A stretch of 64,000 bases of DNA from assembly GCA_946184615.1 (NCBI GenBank), contig CAMHFN010000006.1, forward strand, positions 1 to 64,000, read 5' to 3'. This DNA comes from an uncultured Bacteroidales bacterium. GTDB lineage: Bacteria; Bacteroidota; Bacteroidia; Bacteroidales; F082. This document shows, in pieces, positions 55,046 through 63,978 of this stretch (position 1 is its first letter; each line of letters begins with the position of its first letter). Under the pieces are notes generated by a model. The model ran no database searches. It was not told the DNA's origin and worked only from the letters and a program-made list of their open reading frames with translations. The translations under genes were made by a program, and so were the position numbers.

Positions 55046-55936
55046 TTATCGCAATAGCGCGTTGAAAACATTTGAATAATTTAAGATATTCTGGCGGATT
55101 TCTTTAAAGAATTTGTCATCAAAACATTTATCTCCATTTCTTGTCAAAAGAATTTCTTTTCCATCTCGCAACTCACTTTTACAGTGTGCCAATTCATTCC
55201 GTGGGATAATGATTGCTTTTTTATAATCCTCGAAGAAATTGCCATTTTTATATAAATCAGGTCTACTTTGTTCAATAATGATTTTTAACGCATGGGCTTT
55301 TTGATACGAGTCTAAATGTAAGATAATCTCCTGAATATTCTTGCCTCGCCAAACAAGTTGGCATTTATTATTGCAACTTAATGATTTTTGAAGAGTCGTT
55401 TCCCGATTTGCTGTAATGTGCTCATGGAACATCTCTAATCTTTTTTCAGTGTTGAAGTATGACTGAATTATGTTATCCATCATCGAGTCAAGTTCACTCA
55501 CCTCTGCCATCACTAATCCACGTAGGTTGTTTAAATCCTGTACCTTTTTTATTGTGGAATCAATAACGGCTTTTACTCTTTTCACAAATTCGGTGTCTGG
55601 AGTACGTCCACTATAAAAAACTCCTTCAAGTTCTTTTTCCCTACCTTTTGTTCTTAGTTCTTCAATTCCCATGGCAGAGTAGAAAACCACATCCGTAAAT
55701 ACACCCAAATCTCTGATCTTTGAGATCAATACTGCACCATTGGGTTGGTCAGAGAGATTTAGGTCCATCAGAATTAAATCGTAATCGTTATAATTAATGT
55801 CTCTCTCTTCTTTGGCTATTAACGTTTTCTCATATATAAAACCAAAATCTTCAAGATAATCTTGAAGTTGGTCTTCGATGCTCTCCACCCAATCTGCTTC
55901 ATTTTCAATCCACAATATCTTGTATTTTAGTTTCAT
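55046..55936 (-). CDS. Response regulator with C-terminal helical domain bearing an Rx4H (HEPN-like) motif
   Basis: 296 residues. The N-terminal receiver (about 1-130) starts KYKILWIENEADW, with Glu11-Asn12-Glu13 where an Asp pair is usual; phospho-acceptor Asp58 in LILMDLNL; VVFYSAMG for the conserved Ser/Thr. The conserved Lys region reads GVFYSGR, so the Lys is not obvious. The remaining 165 residues are alpha-helical with no DNA-binding helix-turn-helix; near residues 246-251 they contain RNELAH, the R-x4-H pattern of HEPN ribonucleases, followed by CKSELRDGKE. Some HEPN proteins share the RNxxAH form. The gene starts four bases after the kinase gene and so forms its cognate partner. HEPN assignment is a motif-level inference. 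Confidence 0.82.
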   Translation of the reverse strand: MKLKYKILWIENEADWVESIEDQLQDYLEDFGFIYEKTLIAKEERDINYNDYDLILMDLNLSDQPNGAVLISKIRDLGVFTDVVFYSAMGIEELRTKGREKELEGVFYSGRTPDTEFVKRVKAVIDSTIKKVQDLNNLRGLVMAEVSELDSMMDNIIQSYFNTEKRLEMFHEHITANRETTLQKSLSCNNKCQLVWRGKNIQEIILHLDSYQKAHALKIIIEQSRPDLYKNGNFFEDYKKAIIIPRNELAHCKSELRDGKEILLTRNGDKCFDDKFFKEIRQNILNYSNVFNALLR

Positions 55937-55940
55937 GATA

Positions 55941-58304
55941 TCAGAATTTTACTATTAGTTTGAAACCGGGTACTTCTTGTTTTTTTTCAATAGAAATTGT
56001 TCCTTTCAGAACGGTTTTGACAAAAGATGCAACATTATATAGTCCTAATCCAGAACCATTGGTAGTTGTGTACCCTTTTTCTAAAATGCTCTCAGCGTCT
56101 GCAATTTTAGGTGATAGGCCATCTCCATCATCGGAAATGGTCATGCAAATACGATCACAGTCCTTTTCAAAAACAACGTCAAAATGCTTTGCATTTGCCT
56201 TAACGGTATTTGACACCAAATTGTCTATAAAAATGCAGGCTTCCAAGGGGGCAAATTCTAAAATCTTATAGCAAGACTTATTGGAACAATGCAATTTTAA
56301 GTCCCCATAAAACTCTGGTAATACATTGTTGATGTATTCGTCTATGTAATTGACAATATCTGCTTTTATTATATCTGCATTGATACTATAGTTCGCTTTG
56401 GTGGCAAACTGAGCTATAGATGTTATTTTATCATTTGCACGAGAAATCCTCTCAACCAACTTGACCGTTTCTTCTGTGGAAAGAGACCCCCCGTTTGCTT
56501 TCCTTAAGATTTGTCCAATAGTATTATGGATAGTAGCTGCGTGAATTCGGATGTCGTGATGGTATTTTAATATGCGGTCTGTATCGAGATTGCCAACAGA
56601 AAGAAGAAATAGATTTTGTTTTGATTTCTGCTCTAACTCCATTTCGGCTTTTTCTCTTTTTTCCTTCTCTTCTTGAGCTTTCTTTTTTGCCTCTTCCGCT
56701 TTTTTCTCTTCCTCCTTCGCTTTTCGTTCAGCCTCTTCTTTCTGGCGGCGCATTTCGTCCATTTGCTTCTCAAACTCAGCGACCCTATCCAATAGATACG
56801 AGTCGTTGGTTTTTTCTACTAGTTTGCGCATGTCGTCTACCATTTGAGCTTGAAGCACTTCCGTTTCCGTTGGGTCGGCGACGATATTTGCTAAGTCTTC
56901 ATTATATTGCAGAACCGTTATCGACTTATCGTTGACCAATGACTTTATAAGTTGCAAGAAATCAACTTTACTACCAATATTTGTATACAAATGCTTGGCA
57001 GAATCTGAATCTTTATCCCCCGCCAACTGTTTTCGTGCTGTCAACGCTAAACTTTGATTAACAAAATAGTCTTTTCTCAAGAATCCTTCACCCCATAAAA
57101 CACCAACGACATAACGTTCTAATCGTCTATGGATTAGCGTAAAGTAATTTATTAATTGTCGAGATGCTTCTGTTTCGATTAAACCACCATCACGACTGGA
57201 TACCTCCTTAATAAGGTTAACATCGTCAGTCTCAACATCAACTCGACCAAACAAATCACGTGTGCCAAGAAAGCGATTGTATCCTTGCTGTTGGCGTTGA
57301 TTTAAGCCCCAGCTATCATCATTCCATTCACCATATGGCAAAATACGAAAACCATTTCTGAAAAGAAAAATGTTGCCATAACTAACCGGTTGAACCCCCA
57401 TCATTCTAGTAAATGAAGTCTTGGCGGCGTGATTCAAAAAGAAAAGACTCACTGATGCGGAATCTATTTGTGAAAAATCCTGATTTGATTCCTCAATTTC
57501 ATACATCTTAATACCACGATCAGACAGTGTTGTGTGTATTGTGTCGTTTTCAATGCGGCTTTCTATCTGTGTGGTTTTTAGTTTCAGTACATCAGCAATA
57601 GAGTTCTCAATAACTCCATTCACTTTCTTGTGAGCAGATTCGGTGTTTTTATCATTTTCCTTCATTCTGGGAGCGATTATCTCTATCTGAAAATCATCAT
57701 CAGTCCCAGAAAAAGGATTGATCATTTTTTCCAATGATTTCTTCAAACGAAGAATGTCATCCCGAGACCAATTATCACGAAGGTTTCTGAATTCTAAAAT
57801 CGTACCTGTTGAATAATTTTGAGGAAAAGTCGGGATGGAGTCTAGACTCTCATGAGGGATATCAATAGTATTAAACTCTGTCTTCTTGTTGCTTTCGAAA
57901 GACGACCAATCCACATAAAGTACTTCTGTTTTATTACTCTCTTCGCTTCTTGTTGTAAGGATGAGGTTGTTTGCTAAACGATCACACGACAATCGACCAA
58001 TACCTTTTGCCCCAGCATAGTGACGAGTAAATTTATCACGATAGGATAAATCTTCCGTTCCATCGCTTTTGGCCGAATATGCCACAAACAGCCATTTGTC
58101 TATCAAATCTTGTTTTGACATGCCTTTGCCGTTGTCGGCAATGCACAAATAGTCGTTATCAAAAGTAATCTCCACTTTTGAGGCATGAGCGTCATACGAG
58201 TTTTTCACCAACTCCAAAATGGCAATATCAGGACTTGTAATCAAATCCCTTCCCAAGATGTTTTTCAGTTCGGCACTAACTCTGAAATTCAAACTGTCTT
58301 TCAT
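55941..58304 (-). CDS. Double-GHKL protein: N-terminal MORC/Hsp90-like ATPase fused through a coiled coil to a histidine kinase
   Basis: 787 residues from the ATG at 58304, which overlaps the upstream methyltransferase stop as ATGA; the track ORF starts 47 codons too early. The N-terminal GHKL ATPase has the N box LELVKNSYDAH (Asn35), G1 DNGKGM (57-62) and G2 GAKGIGRLS (98-106). A long middle region leads to a charged coiled coil (about 511-560, MRRQKEEAERKAKEEEKKAE). Then a DHp-like helix ILKYHHDIRIHAATIH (about 576-592) with candidate phospho-His, and a second HATPase domain (FIDNLVSNTVKANA; DDGDGLS; GYTTTNGSGLGLYNVASF). No membrane segment, so a cytosolic sensor. Partner of the receiver gene downstream. 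MORC-type GHKL ATPases have been linked to restriction systems before. Confidence 0.88.
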   Translation of the reverse strand: MKDSLNFRVSAELKNILGRDLITSPDIAILELVKNSYDAHASKVEITFDNDYLCIADNGKGMSKQDLIDKWLFVAYSAKSDGTEDLSYRDKFTRHYAGAKGIGRLSCDRLANNLILTTRSEESNKTEVLYVDWSSFESNKKTEFNTIDIPHESLDSIPTFPQNYSTGTILEFRNLRDNWSRDDILRLKKSLEKMINPFSGTDDDFQIEIIAPRMKENDKNTESAHKKVNGVIENSIADVLKLKTTQIESRIENDTIHTTLSDRGIKMYEIEESNQDFSQIDSASVSLFFLNHAAKTSFTRMMGVQPVSYGNIFLFRNGFRILPYGEWNDDSWGLNQRQQQGYNRFLGTRDLFGRVDVETDDVNLIKEVSSRDGGLIETEASRQLINYFTLIHRRLERYVVGVLWGEGFLRKDYFVNQSLALTARKQLAGDKDSDSAKHLYTNIGSKVDFLQLIKSLVNDKSITVLQYNEDLANIVADPTETEVLQAQMVDDMRKLVEKTNDSYLLDRVAEFEKQMDEMRRQKEEAERKAKEEEKKAEEAKKKAQEEKEKREKAEMELEQKSKQNLFLLSVGNLDTDRILKYHHDIRIHAATIHNTIGQILRKANGGSLSTEETVKLVERISRANDKITSIAQFATKANYSINADIIKADIVNYIDEYINNVLPEFYGDLKLHCSNKSCYKILEFAPLEACIFIDNLVSNTVKANAKHFDVVFEKDCDRICMTISDDGDGLSPKIADAESILEKGYTTTNGSGLGLYNVASFVKTVLKGTISIEKKQEVPGFKLIVKF

Positions 58305-59593
58305 GGCTTTAACATCTTTTTTAGCACTATTCCCGCCTGCTCCGAAAACAACGGCGGAATGGCATTGCCAATTTGGGTATAACGAGGTACTTCCACCTTG
58401 CGCATCTTGCCGCCAGTGGTGTATTTCTTCTTGATTTCGTACCAATCAGGAAACGATTGGATACGGGCACACTCACGAACGGTCATGATACGGGGTTCAC
58501 AATAATGCAAGTAGTCATCCGGGCTTCCGGTAATGGTCGGAGAAACCACATTGGGGTCCAAAATGGTGATGCCGCGTTGTTTGATGCCCCATTGTGCACG
58601 GGTTTCACCGTCAATCCGTTTACCTTTTTGAGGATACTCCGCCAACAATTTTGTGTAACAGGCTATTTTTTCAGGCGTTTGCTTAGCAAAACTATGGCTG
58701 TCAGCTATTTTATGCGTTTTGGGATAATCACCACGCATTAGCTTTTCATAACTGGTCAATTTTGTTTTTCCATATTTACCAGAATAAAACCCTTTGCGGT
58801 CGGGAGAGGGAACTTCTCCGTTGGAACGAAGCAAGTCAGAAACGGCGTCCTGCAAGGTGTTGTTTGACTTTAAGCCTTTTTGTGCCAAGAATGCATCCCT
58901 GTTCTCCACCAAAAGCTTCTCAAAATTCTCAGGAGAACCTATTTCCTTTCGGACACCAACTAAGATGAAACGTTTGCGGCGTTGCGGGACACCATATTTG
59001 GAAAAGTCTATAACATGGGGCTTTACATTATATCCCAATTCTTCCAACCCACGTATTACTTTATGTGAATAGGGCTCGGCACCGTCTTTCTTGTTCTTAT
59101 CGAAAGCGTATGTGAAGCCTTTTACATTCTCAAAAAGAATCATCTTGGGCTGCACCAACTCGATAAACTTAATGTAAGAAAACACCAATTGGTTACGAAC
59201 ATCTTCCTCAACGCGTTTACCTGCCATCGAAAAACCTTGGCACGGAGGACCTCCGGCAACCAAATCCACCTTCCCCCTTAATGATTTCAGTTGTTCTGGG
59301 TATTTGTCCAACACCTCATTTATCTCATGTTCCGTTTGAGGCAACCAGTCGGGCCAATTAAAATGGTGCTTATTATCAATGAGGTTATATTTCAATGTCT
59401 CGAAAGCAAAAGCGTTCTTTTCAATGGCAAACAAACCCTCCCATCCGGCTTGATACAAGCCAAGAGATAAGCCGCCACAACCGGCAAACAAATCAATAAC
59501 CGTTGACCGTCCCGTGCTTCCGGTCAATACTAACCCTTCTTTTTTCGGAAAAGAAGATATTTTAGTGGTTTTCAAATGGTTAGTATTTCTCAT
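58301..59593 (-). CDS. DNA (cytosine-5) methyltransferase (first gene of the defence operon)
   Basis: 430 residues from MRNTNHLKTT; the track ORF adds 31 Lys/Asn-rich codons from AT-rich leader. Motifs: I VIDLFAGCGGLSLGLYQAG, IV GGPPCQGFSMAGKR with catalytic Cys near residue 115, VI LFENVKGFTYAF, VIII VPQRRKRFILVGVR, IX RECARIQSFPDWYEI, X YTQIGNAIPPLFSEQ. The target-recognition region is long (about 170 residues, including PDRKGFYSGKYGK and GIKQRGITILDPNVV), which resembles m5C enzymes for longer sites. Its stop overlaps the ATG of the GHKL kinase, so methylation and sensing genes are translationally coupled. Base composition is more AT-rich than the neighbouring chromosome. Confidence 0.95.
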   Translation of the reverse strand: MRNTNHLKTTKISSFPKKEGLVLTGSTGRSTVIDLFAGCGGLSLGLYQAGWEGLFAIEKNAFAFETLKYNLIDNKHHFNWPDWLPQTEHEINEVLDKYPEQLKSLRGKVDLVAGGPPCQGFSMAGKRVEEDVRNQLVFSYIKFIELVQPKMILFENVKGFTYAFDKNKKDGAEPYSHKVIRGLEELGYNVKPHVIDFSKYGVPQRRKRFILVGVRKEIGSPENFEKLLVENRDAFLAQKGLKSNNTLQDAVSDLLRSNGEVPSPDRKGFYSGKYGKTKLTSYEKLMRGDYPKTHKIADSHSFAKQTPEKIACYTKLLAEYPQKGKRIDGETRAQWGIKQRGITILDPNVVSPTITGSPDDYLHYCEPRIMTVRECARIQSFPDWYEIKKKYTTGGKMRKVEVPRYTQIGNAIPPLFSEQAGIVLKKMLKP

Positions 59594-59854
59594 TTTAAAC
59601 TTTTTTAATTTGTAAAAATACAACAATTTCTTAATACATTTAGGTTTTTTCTTGTTAATTAAGTTGTTTTTTTTCAACAATCCCACTTAATCAGTTATTC
59701 ACAAGTGTTGGTGTCATAGTTTTCTTATGTTTATTTCAATTTCAGTTATAAGTAGCGATAAATACTAAAATGTTTCATATTTTAATATATTTTTTTGATT
59801 CCAATGAAACATTCATGCTATTTTACATACATTAAATTAGCTGAATACAACAAC
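59594..59854. other. AT-rich intergenic region between the defence operon and the orphan gene
   Basis: About 260 bases with long A and T runs. Both flanking genes read outward, so promoters for the seven-gene operon (minus) and the 126-residue orphan (plus) should lie here. I find no exact TAnnTTTG box; TTGTATTTTTAC on the minus strand near 59625 is the nearest. No hairpin or operator stood out. Confidence 0.5.
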
Positions 59855-60235
59855 ATGATGACAATGGAAAACAAAAAAGAAAAAACAGACTTGAAATATG
59901 ATGACTTGGTGAAACAACTGGAACCGCTAATCCAACAAATGAAGACCATTTACGATCAGGCGGTAGTTGTTTATACGCCATTGGTGGATGATATTTGTAA
60001 CCGAAAAGCAAACGAAAACGAAGTGGGGTTGCTGCTCGACTATTTGTTAATGTTTGCCGATGATGAAAGAATACTACAGTTATACAAAAAAGTATGTAGA
60101 GCGTATTGGAAGATCTATCCTACTTCCATCGCTTTCTATATCATGGAATATCGAAAAGAATATGATCCAGATAGTTTGGTGGGAACAGAATATGAGTATC
60201 TATTACATGAAGACGACGAAACAAATGACCACTAG
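59855..60235 (+). CDS. Small acidic helical protein of unknown function, divergent from the defence operon
   Basis: 126 residues from ATG 59855; nearby in-frame ATGs at 59858 and 59864 are equally possible, and the track start lies further upstream in AT-rich leader. The protein is helical and acidic (LKYDDLVKQLEPLIQQMKT, LLLDYLLMFADDERILQLYKK, then a Tyr-rich stretch) and ends in EYLLHEDDETNDH. I do not recognise it. Its codon and base composition resemble the defence operon more than the chromosome, so it may belong to the same acquired block; a regulatory or accessory role is possible but not shown. Confidence 0.65.
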   Translation: MMTMENKKEKTDLKYDDLVKQLEPLIQQMKTIYDQAVVVYTPLVDDICNRKANENEVGLLLDYLLMFADDERILQLYKKVCRAYWKIYPTSIAFYIMEYRKEYDPDSLVGTEYEYLLHEDDETNDH

Positions 60236-60315
60236 GTCCAAAGCCAGATGCACACTCCGGCATAGTAGATGAAACTCCCGGAGAGCATGGGGTTGCGATC
60301 ACCCTTGTCAATCAT
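60232..60315 (-). pseudogene. Possible 5' remnant of a membrane-protein gene at the island border
   Basis: Minus-strand ORF of 27 codons, too short for the track. Its ATG overlaps the end of the DUF5131 gene (ATGATTGA); it reads MIDKGDRNPMLSGSFIYYAG and continues with hydrophobic residues to a TAG at 60232-60234, next to the stop of the orphan gene on the other strand. The sequence looks like the start of a real membrane protein cut off where AT-rich island DNA begins. It may instead be a genuine tiny protein or chance. Confidence 0.35.
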
Positions 60316-61111
60316 GATAATCCTCCTCCCTCCACTGGAACTTCACCGTTTCGGGAACGAGGTACTTGCCGATTTTGTAATCGATGTTGGCCTTGTGGGC
60401 TTGGCTGAGTTGGTAACAACGAGGAACGCGATACATCTTGCCATCCTTGATGAAATGAGCTCCTGTCTGGTGGAAACGGAAAGCAACGTCCTTGGCGACA
60501 CATTGCTCCCTAAGGGCAAGGACCCAGTCGTAATCGCAAGGACGGGCATCCACGCCCGACTCGCCGCCCACCGACACTTCGTCGATGGTTTCGTTCAAAT
60601 AGGGCGTGAGGTCCATGGCCGTGAGCAAGGGCGAGGCAATAATGCTCTTGCGCTTGATAGGCAACGACAGGAAGATGGGCAAGCGATAGTCGGCCATCTC
60701 CTGATTCTCGACCGTACAGCCCACCATCACATTGTCATAACCATCACCCCAATCATCGGGAACGCACTCCATGAAACGGTCGATGCGTTTGGTAAAGAAA
60801 AAGAACCACAAATCGCTTCGGCGGCGCATCATCTGCCAACAGTCGGGACGCCATTCATCGGCGTCTTTCAACAGAAAATCCGAGGTGAAACAGGTAAAAA
60901 CGATCTTTCCGCTCTCTATCTTCCACGACTTGTCGCGCTTCCGCTTGACGGGGAGATTGAAATTACCCGTCTTGCGGCACTCACTGCTGGAAATCTCGCT
61001 GCCATACATCGCATCCTGCCGATAGACATAACAATACTTGCACCCAGGACTGATCTTGGTGCAACCGTGCCACGGATTCCAATCGGCGTAGATCTCCCAA
61101 TGTTCGGACAT
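60308..61111 (-). CDS. DUF5131 family (phage Gp37/Gp68-like) protein
   Basis: 267 residues from MSEHWEIYADWNPWHGC; the track start lies upstream of this. The opening CTKISPGCKYCYVYRQDAMYG contains a Cys cluster like radical-SAM proteins, as in the DUF5131/Gp37Gp68 family. Later blocks are VFTCFTSDFLLKDADEWR, FFFTKRIDRF, NVMVGCTVENQEMADYRLP, and SVGGESGVDARPCDYDWVL. Such proteins occur in phages and bacteria; the reaction is unknown to me. It is divergent from the DedA-like gene. Confidence 0.88.
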   Translation of the reverse strand: MSEHWEIYADWNPWHGCTKISPGCKYCYVYRQDAMYGSEISSSECRKTGNFNLPVKRKRDKSWKIESGKIVFTCFTSDFLLKDADEWRPDCWQMMRRRSDLWFFFFTKRIDRFMECVPDDWGDGYDNVMVGCTVENQEMADYRLPIFLSLPIKRKSIIASPLLTAMDLTPYLNETIDEVSVGGESGVDARPCDYDWVLALREQCVAKDVAFRFHQTGAHFIKDGKMYRVPRCYQLSQAHKANIDYKIGKYLVPETVKFQWREEDYHD

Positions 61112-61176
61112 GATTTTTTGGTGATTTTTCTCGATTATTGCTTGCAATAATACGTTTTTTCCCGAAAACAATATGC

Positions 61177-61184
61177 TATTTTTG
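61177..61184 (+). promoter_or_regulatory. -7 box of the DedA-like gene
   Basis: TATTTTTG, 19 bases before the ATG at 61204. Confidence 0.5.
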
Positions 61185-61203
61185 CACCCAAAACCCCCAT
61201 CTC

Positions 61204-61641
61204 ATGTCTTGGTTGGAAAGTCTCGGTCTGTTGGGCCTGTTCATAGGAACCTTTTTGGCGGCGACCATCGTGCCGATCAGCTCAAGTGCGCTTTATATCG
61301 CGGTGCTGGTGGCCACAAAGAATCCTGTCGCATGTCTCATCGTGGGAACACTGGGCAACTGGCTTGGAAGTGTTTCCACTTATTGGATCGGACGAATCGG
61401 CAAATGGGAATGGATCGAGAAATGGTTCAAGGTCAAGCCCGAAAAGCTGGAACAACAGAAAGAAAAAGTGGATCGCTATGGCATCTGGCTCGCCCTCCTC
61501 GCATGGGTGCCTATCATCGGGGACGTCATTACCTTGGCGCTAGGCTTCTATAAAGCCAAGCCGTTCGGCACCATGGTGTTGCTCCTCATCGGTAAGTTTC
61601 TGCGTTTTCTCGTGTGGAATCTCCTGATCGGAGCGCTGTGA
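61204..61641 (+). CDS. Small DedA/SNARE-associated (YqaA-like) membrane protein
   Basis: 145 residues from MSWLESLGLLG. It has four to five hydrophobic segments; the blocks LFIGTFLAATIVPISSSALYI, GTLGNWLGSVSTYWIGRIG and LLAWVPIIGDVITLALGF match the short YqaA-type branch of the DedA superfamily, which handles lipid or proton-coupled transport across the inner membrane. Substrate unknown. A bidirectional terminator follows 22 bases after the stop. Confidence 0.88.
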   Translation: MSWLESLGLLGLFIGTFLAATIVPISSSALYIAVLVATKNPVACLIVGTLGNWLGSVSTYWIGRIGKWEWIEKWFKVKPEKLEQQKEKVDRYGIWLALLAWVPIIGDVITLALGFYKAKPFGTMVLLLIGKFLRFLVWNLLIGAL

Positions 61642-61663
61642 CGTCTTCATCGACAAGTTCCAT

Positions 61664-61697
61664 AAAAAAAGCCTCCCTAAACTGAGAGGCTTTTTTT
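61664..61697 (+). terminator. Bidirectional intrinsic terminator between DedA-like gene and flavodoxin
   Basis: AAAAAAAGCCTC (from 61664) and GAGGCTTTTTTT (to 61697) flank a 10-base loop. A-tract on one side and T-tract on the other suit both convergent genes. Confidence 0.85.
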
Positions 61698-61736
61698 ATG
61701 GAAATCCAGCTCAAACTGGATGAGGCGATAATGGAC

Positions 61737-62339
61737 TTATTTGATGGCACCCGCCCATTTTTCGACATCGGTCTTGTCGATCTTGTTGAGCAGCTTGCCC
61801 TCGCCGAACTTGTACTTAGGATAGGCGGCTTGCAAGTCTTTGCAGGCTTGCTTGATGCTGCTTCCACCCGAAGTGGCAAAGGGTACGATGGTCTTGCCCG
61901 TGAAGTCGTTGGCCTCAATAAAAGTGTTGATGATGGTTGGGGCGGTGTACCACCAGATGGGGAAGCCCACATACACCACGTCGTACTGGCTCAGATCGAC
62001 CTTGCCTCCGTCTTTGAGGGCGGGACGTGAGCTTTTGTCGTTCATCTCGATGGTGGAACGCGATTTCTTGTCACGCCAGTCGAGATCGGCATCGGTGTAA
62101 AGTTTCTCCGGGGTAATTTCATAAAGGTCGGCACCGATGATGCCTGCCAACTCCTTGGCGGCTCCACGGGTCACACCCGAAGCCGAAAAATAGGTCACTA
62201 AAGTCTTCATAGCTTGAGTTTGTTTTGAATCTTGGCATTTCGTCGCACCACAGCAACTCTTCTTCGTCCCACAGCAATCCTGGGCCGAGACCATTCCAAC
62301 CATGGCTACAAAAGCCAACAATAAAGTTAATCTTTTCAT
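61737..62339 (-). CDS. Exported flavodoxin with Cys-rich linker
   Basis: 200 residues from MKRLTLLLAFVAM (track start 13 codons upstream). A signal peptide ending VGMVSAQ is followed by a Cys-rich linker CCGTKKSCCGATKC and then a complete flavodoxin: FMN phosphate loop TYFSASGVTRGAAKELAGII, VGFPIWWYTAPTIINTFIE and FATSGGSSIKQACKDL. Flavodoxins are normally cytosolic; export plus five Cys suggests a periplasmic redox or metal-linked role, possibly as a lipoprotein-free secreted protein. The start is supported by the Bacteroidota -7 box upstream. Confidence 0.88.
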   Translation of the reverse strand: MKRLTLLLAFVAMVGMVSAQDCCGTKKSCCGATKCQDSKQTQAMKTLVTYFSASGVTRGAAKELAGIIGADLYEITPEKLYTDADLDWRDKKSRSTIEMNDKSSRPALKDGGKVDLSQYDVVYVGFPIWWYTAPTIINTFIEANDFTGKTIVPFATSGGSSIKQACKDLQAAYPKYKFGEGKLLNKIDKTDVEKWAGAIK

Positions 62340-62383
62340 TTTTATTCTTTTTTGGTTTTGATAAGCGATTATTACCATTTTTG

Positions 62384-62391
62384 CAAAGATA
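62384..62391 (-). promoter_or_regulatory. -7 box of the exported flavodoxin
   Basis: TATCTTTG on the minus strand, 44 bases before the flavodoxin ATG. Confidence 0.5.
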
Positions 62392-62451
62392 GGGATAATT
62401 TCGATGTATTGGTTTCTCGCTTGAAGAAAATAAACAAATCATCCTTTTTCT

Positions 62452-62459
62452 TATATTTG
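62452..62459 (+). promoter_or_regulatory. -7 box of the PreA-like gene
   Basis: TATATTTG matches TAnnTTTG and lies 21 bases before the ATG at 62481. Confidence 0.5.
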
Positions 62460-62480
62460 CACCGTAACAATGAACAATTC

Positions 62481-63978
<1,498 letters not shown>

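Noticed and set aside
50324-59593. Insertion sequence or prophage carrying the defence operon
   Set aside because: No transposase, integrase, terminal repeats or phage structural genes were seen; the DUF5131 protein alone, despite phage homologues, is not evidence for a prophage.
60269-61150. 293-residue plus-strand ORF opposite the DUF5131 gene
   Set aside because: The minus-strand protein has recognisable conserved blocks and a clear start; the plus-strand product is a low-complexity shadow.
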